64,000 bases of DNA from Terriglobales bacterium. Lineage in GTDB: Bacteria; Acidobacteriota; Terriglobia; Terriglobales; Acidobacteriaceae. A program made the position numbers and the translations under genes. The notes below the pieces were generated by a model that searched no databases, was not told where the DNA came from, and was given only the letters and a program-made list of their open reading frames with translations. Below are positions 59,324-64,000 of this stretch, piece by piece (the stretch's first letter is position 1; every line of letters begins with the position of its first letter). The stretch is from positions 1 through 64,000 of the forward strand of contig DATMPC010000011.1 in the NCBI GenBank assembly GCA_035567895.1, given 5' to 3'.

Positions 59324-59539
59324 TTGTTAGTGAGCTGTGATTCAGGTCGATCTCACGGATGCGGGGTCAGTTTTGTTTTCCCTTATCTGGACACCGAAAC
59401 GGGAAAGGGCCACCCGTCCCTATTCCGCAGCTTGGAGAATTATGGGAATCTAGGACAAGAAGGGCGCCCGTCCAGAGTACGGTACCCGCTGGTGGGAGAT
59501 CACTGAGAAAAACAAAAACAGAAACAAAGCACTGCCAAG
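59324..59539. other. Gene-free interval
   Basis: No gene is seen. It contains gggccaccc words shared with 56690 and 59107 and the neighbouring leader at 60078. These are fragments of a dispersed intergenic repeat. Confidence 0.35.
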
Positions 59540-60052
59540 CTATGACTGCGCAACCCGTCCCTCATCCATGCGGAGTCTCTGTTCGGCAAGGCTCAGCAAG
59601 CCCGAGATAAGAGACATCGGAATAGTAATCGAGAATAAGAGTATCGGGGCGGCCCATAGTAGCGGGCCATTCCAAAGGCGAAGCACTGTGCCAGAGTCTG
59701 ACGCAGCAGCTACAGCCAGCAGTGTTACGAAACAAGTGCCAAATGAAATCATGAACAAACGAGAGCGCTTCGGCCGGGAAGCATGCACGATCATTCCAAC
59801 GAGCCCACAACCCAACAGCGTAACAATAACTGCCCCGATCAAGTACGGATATATGAACTCTCGTCTTATGTAGCTGGATCCGAAGTATTCTGCTAGCGAT
59901 ACGGTTGGATAATGTTTGCCCCAATAGAAGGTTGCCATGGGGCCGCTTCCATCAAAACGAATTGGGGATCGCTGTTGCAACACCCAAAATGCGAAGAAGT
60001 AATAGAACGGTGATGCTAGCATCCAGTAGTACCTCTTGAAGAATCTGGTCAT
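59540..60052 (-). CDS. Four-helix membrane protein of unknown function
   Basis: The start at 60052 (MTRFFKRYYWMLASPFYYFFAFW) is preferred; the 37 upstream residues of the frame come from repeat DNA. The protein of about 170 aa has four hydrophobic helices (about residues 8-25, 62-85, 92-113 and 123-148). An extracytoplasmic loop (FDGSGPMATFYWGKHYPTVSLAEYF) lies between the first two. No family is recognised. It is monocistronic and lies downstream of a repeat hairpin. Confidence 0.6.
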   Translation of the reverse strand: MTRFFKRYYWMLASPFYYFFAFWVLQQRSPIRFDGSGPMATFYWGKHYPTVSLAEYFGSSYIRREFIYPYLIGAVIVTLLGCGLVGMIVHASRPKRSRLFMISFGTCFVTLLAVAAASDSGTVLRLWNGPLLWAAPILLFSITIPMSLISGLLSLAEQRLRMDEGRVAQS

Positions 60053-60161
60053 AGGCTCACTCGTTATACATCCTTGGGACGGGTGGCCCACCCTTCTTCC
60101 CGTTTTGGTTTCCACATGCGACTCCCATGTAAAGGGTGCCCCACTCCCCCACCCCAGCAAC

Positions 60162-60189
60162 AAAATCGAGTTGCTGGGGACCCCGGTCT
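60162..60189. repeat. Palindromic hairpin (ccccagcaac / gttgctgggg)
   Basis: The arms at 60162-60171 and 60180-60189 are perfect complements around aaaatcga. It lies in the 223-bp gap between the membrane-protein gene and the alpha-2-macroglobulin gene and could end the latter's transcript. The surrounding gggtgcccc and gggtggccca words are typical of dispersed intergenic repeats. Confidence 0.55.
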
Positions 60190-60275
60190 CGCGTGCTGTT
60201 CGCTAGGGTGGGATTCGAGAATCTGCGCAACTCCGGTTTACTTGTCTTTCTTAGACACCGCTGCGTCCTCAACTG

Positions 60276-63200
60276 TCATCGCTCGTGCGACGCAGCTGCC
60301 AGATAATTCCCTTCCAGTTTCACTGCCGTGAACTTCTGCGGCGCAAGCACGACTTGCAGGTCAGGATTGTAGTAATCCATCAGTTGCGAAGCCGCGCTTT
60401 GGGCGTTCACTGGATAGCGTAGTTTCATCTTGAACGAGAATTCCTCTCCCTCGGCGCGCCACGACCATAAGTAGAAAATCAACTTGTCAGGCTGCAGCTC
60501 ATAGCGACTTATCTGCCCGTTTGAAATTAACTGTTTGAGGGAAGCGCGCTCGACCTCGGCGCCGGGAGGCAATCCCACTTCTGCCAGCAGCATTCCCCAA
60601 CGACTCGCGCCGAATCGCTTTACGCTTACGAAGCACTGAGTCTCCGCTCCAACCTGCAGGTTCGACAGGTTGCAATGAGTACCGAACTGGAGACCGGATT
60701 CCTTCCCAGGCTGGGATTTTTCGCGGGCATCGCGGTCGCGCCATGGAATGTAGTATTCGGAGATCGCCTGAGCGCTCGCAAACGCGACCCCGTGGTCCGA
60801 TGTGATTTCGATCGTGTTGTCACCGGTGACCAGATAAGGAGATATATCGAGAGACCTGGGCGCGTCGGCGATCTCAGCGTTAGGCTGCAGTGAAGCAACG
60901 TCGGCATCGCTGAGATCTTTGCCATTGATCCAGGCGTGGAGGTGCTCGCCCTGTGCATGAATTTGCTTCTTGGCAAGAGGAAACAGAGCGCGCAGCACCT
61001 GCACGGTCGCTTGTCCGCTGTACCACACTCCATACTCATCTTTACTTCTCAGCAGTGAGTAGATGCTCTCGGCAATTACTGGATCGTTTTCACATGCTGG
61101 GCCGCTGCAGCTCTCCTCCAGGGCTTGCACCGCCATGGCAGTTGCTTCCAGATCACCGGCATGTCCCCAACCATAAAAAGGAGAGGATGCCTTGATTTCC
61201 CAGTGCCGGCCGCGACTGTCGACATCGCTGAGCGCCAAGAGTTTTTCCTTCGCCTTCGTGACAGCCTCAGGATCGTGCAGCGCCGCTGCTATGCGAAGCT
61301 CCAGAGCTACGTCATACGGACTCTCTGCAGCTGCGGCGGACAGCCTGCTCCATGCCACTGCCTTGCGAACCGCCTTCTCAATCGGCTGCTTTTGCGCGGA
61401 TGTATCGCCGGCGTTTGCAGACCGTGCAAGGGCAAGGGCGGTGAACAATACTGAGCTTGTCTCCCCTTTGCCAAAATGACCCTCCCAAGAGCCATCACTC
61501 AACTGCGTTTTTAAGAGCCAATCACGCGCACTGCTTATGCGAGTCTCATCAACGGCAATCAGCGAACTTGCATCTGTCAAAAATTCAATTCCATACGCCG
61601 TCAGCGCTGGATCAGGTTTCTCTTTCCTCTCTTCTCGCCCCCAATAAGTGAGCCCGCCGGAGGGATCGAAGTAATTCATTAAACGGTCGTATCCCTGGCG
61701 GACGTACTTTTCAGCTCGGACCGAATAGACGGACGTCTTGCCGGCCGCTTGCAGCAGTTGAAGCAGCAGAAGACTCGGATATGTTGAAGAAATTGTCTGT
61801 TCGCCGCAGCCATACGGACGTACCAGCGAGGCTTCCACACTCCTGGTGATGTGCGATCCCAGATTGGGATACACCGTGAGCCGCGTAAACAACGATCCTG
61901 GGATCGCATCTTCCGGAACGTGAATCACAATCGGGTGAGACTTGTCTACTACAAGGCCGCCCGCCAGAACATGGCGTAGTTCGCCGTCAGGATGAACGCG
62001 AACCGTCTTTTCGATGGCATCTCCATCCGTGTGATTCTTTGCCGTAACCCGTTGCTTTCCGGCGGGCGTAGAGTTCGAGGCCCGGAATGAAAAGTCCACG
62101 CTCGATGAGCCGCCGGCGGGCACAGTCGCTTGCGTATTAGCCGGGCTCAGCAATTCGAACCACGGGGCTGAGGCAAGCGATACGTCCATGGTCGCGCTGC
62201 TCTTGCCATAGTTGCGCAAGACCACCGGTGGCGAGATCTGATCACCCACTGTGAGAACCGGTGGTGTATCGAGATCCACGAAGAACGGTTGGAAGCTCTG
62301 GAATTCCCGTTCTGCACTTCCCATTTTTCCGTCTACGGTTGAACCGAATGCAACGACCTTCCAGGTAGTGAGATTGTCGGGTAGCTTGAAGTGAAGTTGT
62401 GCGCGCCCTGAGGAATTGGTCGCCAGAGCTGGCGCCCAATAAGCGGTCTCCTGAAAGTCATGTCGCAGACGCGGCGTGAAATCGAGCGTCTGGACGACTG
62501 CACTTCCTGCTGGGGTGGATATTCTCATCGAATGAGTGGAAACGCTCGACGACGTTGACAGGGTAGAGCTGGCCTCGGCAGTCACTTCTACGGTTTCCGT
62601 CGCATACGCCACACGCAGTGTGACGTCTACTCTGGTAAGCGAGGCCGAGGAGACCATCACATCGCGTAGCTCCATAGTTTGGAATCCGGGAGCAACCGCG
62701 GAGATGCGGTAAGAGCCTGGTTTCAGATCGCGCAACAAGAACTTACCGTTGCTGTCCGACTTGGTTTCAATAGCAGCACCGTTGCCGCCAAGCAGAACTT
62801 TTATCGAAGCCCCCGCAACAACGGCGCCTGTCTGGTCAAGAATCGTGCCGCCAATGGCTCCGGTGTTAGAGCGAAAGCTTCCTTCATCGATCTTGACCGG
62901 CTGGATGTCGCGACCACTTTGCCGGTCATATGGTTGAACGAACTCCGCCACCACGCGATTCTGTTCTGTCTCAGTACCGTAGGGAACTGCTTCAAGCTGT
63001 ACTGAACGCAGAATATCGAGTATTCGGACCGAACGCGTTACCGGAACCGTTTTGGCGGAGGCCGCTCCCTGTGCTCCGGAGACCTGTGTCTCTGAAGTGT
63101 ATATCTGGTCGTCGCGAAACTTGATTTCGTAAGGTTTGCCCAATGGATCGAGAAGATTAGTTAAGTCGATGCCACCGTCGCGCGCTGCCTGAAACATCTC

Positions 63201-64000
63201 CGGTTCCGAATGCGGAAACTGATGGCCTTTTTTCCTCCAGGCCTCTAGTGCATTGGATAACTGCTTCTCGGTTTTCCCAAAGAAGTCAAAGCTCGAGTTC
63301 CAGGCCAGATAACCATTACTGTTTGGTTCGACACGCCCTTCACCCTGCGTATATACATAGACGCTGAGCCACTGTTTGAATAGCCTGGTCTCAAATCGGT
63401 ACGGATGTCCCCATGGATCGCGCAGCGACGCCAAGTCGAGGCTATGTCTCTTGGCGATCTTGAGCACCGCATCGCTGGAAGTCGGCACATTTCCAGTTGC
63501 AATCTCAGGACTGAGGATTGCCGCCAGCAAATTGCCATTTCCGCTGAAAATGCTTCGCCTCAGGACAGGCAACAAGAAGTCATCCCGGGTGTCAAAAATC
63601 TTGTCAGCCCCAGCGCTCTTGAAAGTGAGAATGTACTGGTTCCATTCGAGACTCAACTGAACTCGATAGGGCTGCTGCCACGGGTCCAGCAACACAGCAG
63701 GCGAAACGCCGCGCTCTTCAGCGATCTTTCGGAGAATCTTCAGGTCCGCGGTGGAATCCTGGTTACTGGCATCGATTGCCTGCGCCAACTCGCGAAGATT
63801 CGACGTCATCGTGCGTTCGAATTCTGACCGGGCTGCGTTTGCTGCCTCGGTATCGTCCTTCTTGATGCGAAGTCCCTCCCCATACTCTTCGGACAGGATT
63901 CTCTCAGCGACCAAATCCAAGCCGTCAGGTACCGGCTTGGACATGTCGATCCGGTCAAGATCGCTTCGTTTGACTCCGCTGACTTCGTTGCTGAAATCGT
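60276..64000 (-). CDS. Alpha-2-macroglobulin-like protein, 5' end beyond window
   Basis: The frame stays open to the window edge (DFSNEVSGVKRSDLDRID precedes the first Met at 63944), so the N-terminus is missing. The visible 1240 or so residues contain three pseudopilin-like LxDPWGxPY motifs (LLDPWQQPYRVQL, LRDPWGHPYRFE, LLDPLGKPYEIKF) in the first 300. Then comes a carboxypeptidase-regulatory-like domain (GGTILDQTGAVVAGASIKVLL, GKFLLRDLKPGSYRISAVAPGF). The macroglobulin part includes the thioester motif PYGCGEQ, then terpenoid-cyclase-like repeats (GGLTYWGREE, AYGIEFL) to the end. Such proteins trap proteases in the periplasm; the thioester Cys-Gln pair is intact. Confidence 0.85.
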   Translation of the reverse strand, partial: DFSNEVSGVKRSDLDRIDMSKPVPDGLDLVAERILSEEYGEGLRIKKDDTEAANAARSEFERTMTSNLRELAQAIDASNQDSTADLKILRKIAEERGVSPAVLLDPWQQPYRVQLSLEWNQYILTFKSAGADKIFDTRDDFLLPVLRRSIFSGNGNLLAAILSPEIATGNVPTSSDAVLKIAKRHSLDLASLRDPWGHPYRFETRLFKQWLSVYVYTQGEGRVEPNSNGYLAWNSSFDFFGKTEKQLSNALEAWRKKGHQFPHSEPEMFQAARDGGIDLTNLLDPLGKPYEIKFRDDQIYTSETQVSGAQGAASAKTVPVTRSVRILDILRSVQLEAVPYGTETEQNRVVAEFVQPYDRQSGRDIQPVKIDEGSFRSNTGAIGGTILDQTGAVVAGASIKVLLGGNGAAIETKSDSNGKFLLRDLKPGSYRISAVAPGFQTMELRDVMVSSASLTRVDVTLRVAYATETVEVTAEASSTLSTSSSVSTHSMRISTPAGSAVVQTLDFTPRLRHDFQETAYWAPALATNSSGRAQLHFKLPDNLTTWKVVAFGSTVDGKMGSAEREFQSFQPFFVDLDTPPVLTVGDQISPPVVLRNYGKSSATMDVSLASAPWFELLSPANTQATVPAGGSSSVDFSFRASNSTPAGKQRVTAKNHTDGDAIEKTVRVHPDGELRHVLAGGLVVDKSHPIVIHVPEDAIPGSLFTRLTVYPNLGSHITRSVEASLVRPYGCGEQTISSTYPSLLLLQLLQAAGKTSVYSVRAEKYVRQGYDRLMNYFDPSGGLTYWGREERKEKPDPALTAYGIEFLTDASSLIAVDETRISSARDWLLKTQLSDGSWEGHFGKGETSSVLFTALALARSANAGDTSAQKQPIEKAVRKAVAWSRLSAAAAESPYDVALELRIAAALHDPEAVTKAKEKLLALSDVDSRGRHWEIKASSPFYGWGHAGDLEATAMAVQALEESCSGPACENDPVIAESIYSLLRSKDEYGVWYSGQATVQVLRALFPLAKKQIHAQGEHLHAWINGKDLSDADVASLQPNAEIADAPRSLDISPYLVTGDNTIEITSDHGVAFASAQAISEYYIPWRDRDAREKSQPGKESGLQFGTHCNLSNLQVGAETQCFVSVKRFGASRWGMLLAEVGLPPGAEVERASLKQLISNGQISRYELQPDKLIFYLWSWRAEGEEFSFKMKLRYPVNAQSAASQLMDYYNPDLQVVLAPQKFTAVKLEGNYLAAASHER

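Noticed and set aside
1-64000. tRNA, rRNA, integrase, transposase or replication origin
   Set aside because: No cloverleaf T-loop, rRNA motif, DDE or tyrosine recombinase pattern, or DnaA-box cluster was found by reading. A tRNAscan or Infernal run would be needed to exclude a missed small RNA.

Overview
The window looks like a chromosomal segment of an Acidobacteriota (Terriglobia-like) bacterium. This is an inference from gene content, with no 16S or marker tree behind it. The hints are two winged-helix/TPR CadC-like regulators, an hpnCDE squalene/hopanoid operon, a TIGR03118 secreted protein, C-terminal LPKTAS-type sorting tails, an alpha-2-macroglobulin with a carboxypeptidase-regulatory-like domain, and many palindromic intergenic repeats. 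Most of it is moderately GC-rich housekeeping or regulatory DNA. The stretch at about 37.7-43.0 kb looks more AT-rich by eye and has a different gene content.

Layout. 0.2-8 kb, minus strand: a Sec-exported Rhs polymorphic-toxin locus. A LolA-like lipoprotein-carrier-fold protein is translationally coupled to a 1710-aa Rhs protein with a nuclease-like C-terminal tip. An adjacent immunity candidate follows, then a displaced orphan Rhs tip whose 265-bp core copy is frameshifted by one G, then a second immunity candidate. 8-15.7 kb, mostly minus: a PepSY membrane protein, a PagL-type lipid A deacylase, a class A beta-lactamase-fold protein, a STAS protein, a stand-alone NuoI, PilZ with acyl-CoA dehydrogenase, a MerR-TPR fusion and a SET-domain protein. 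15.7-28.2 kb, mixed: DUF3052, msrA, a HTH-TOBE regulator with modABC, a flavin amine oxidase bracketed by two copies of an inverted-repeat element, fetAB, queC, glmU, an ECF-like sigma factor and a REC-HD-GYP response regulator. 28.2-34.7 kb: two small DMT membrane proteins converge on an operon of two zinc alcohol-dehydrogenase-family genes plus hpnC-hpnD-hpnE. 34.8-37.7 kb: a small HTH protein, a TIGR03118 protein and repeat-rich DNA with a three-copy 84-85 bp tandem repeat.

37.7-43.0 kb is the best candidate for an undescribed system. An AlbA_2/Schlafen-type protein, a PD-(D/E)XK-like protein and an HNH-like protein lie on the minus strand. Facing away from them is an approximately 807-aa protein with a zinc ribbon and a C-terminal restriction-endonuclease-like motif. 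The block is flanked by repeats and looks like a defence island.

43-53 kb: two large winged-helix/TPR regulators (minus) flank a plus-strand set comprising an AraC regulator, a SpoIIE phosphatase, three NTF2/SnoaL-fold proteins (one with an SDR-like tail), a YbaK deacylase and a small lipoprotein. 53-64 kb: a di-haem c-type oxidoreductase, an LPKTAS-tailed secreted protein whose 3' end and terminator are duplicated 3 kb away, a DNRLRE/collagen-like secreted protein, a membrane protein, and a 5'-truncated (by the window edge) alpha-2-macroglobulin-like protein with three pseudopilin-like DPWGxPY motifs. No tRNA, rRNA, CRISPR array, transposase or integrase was recognised.
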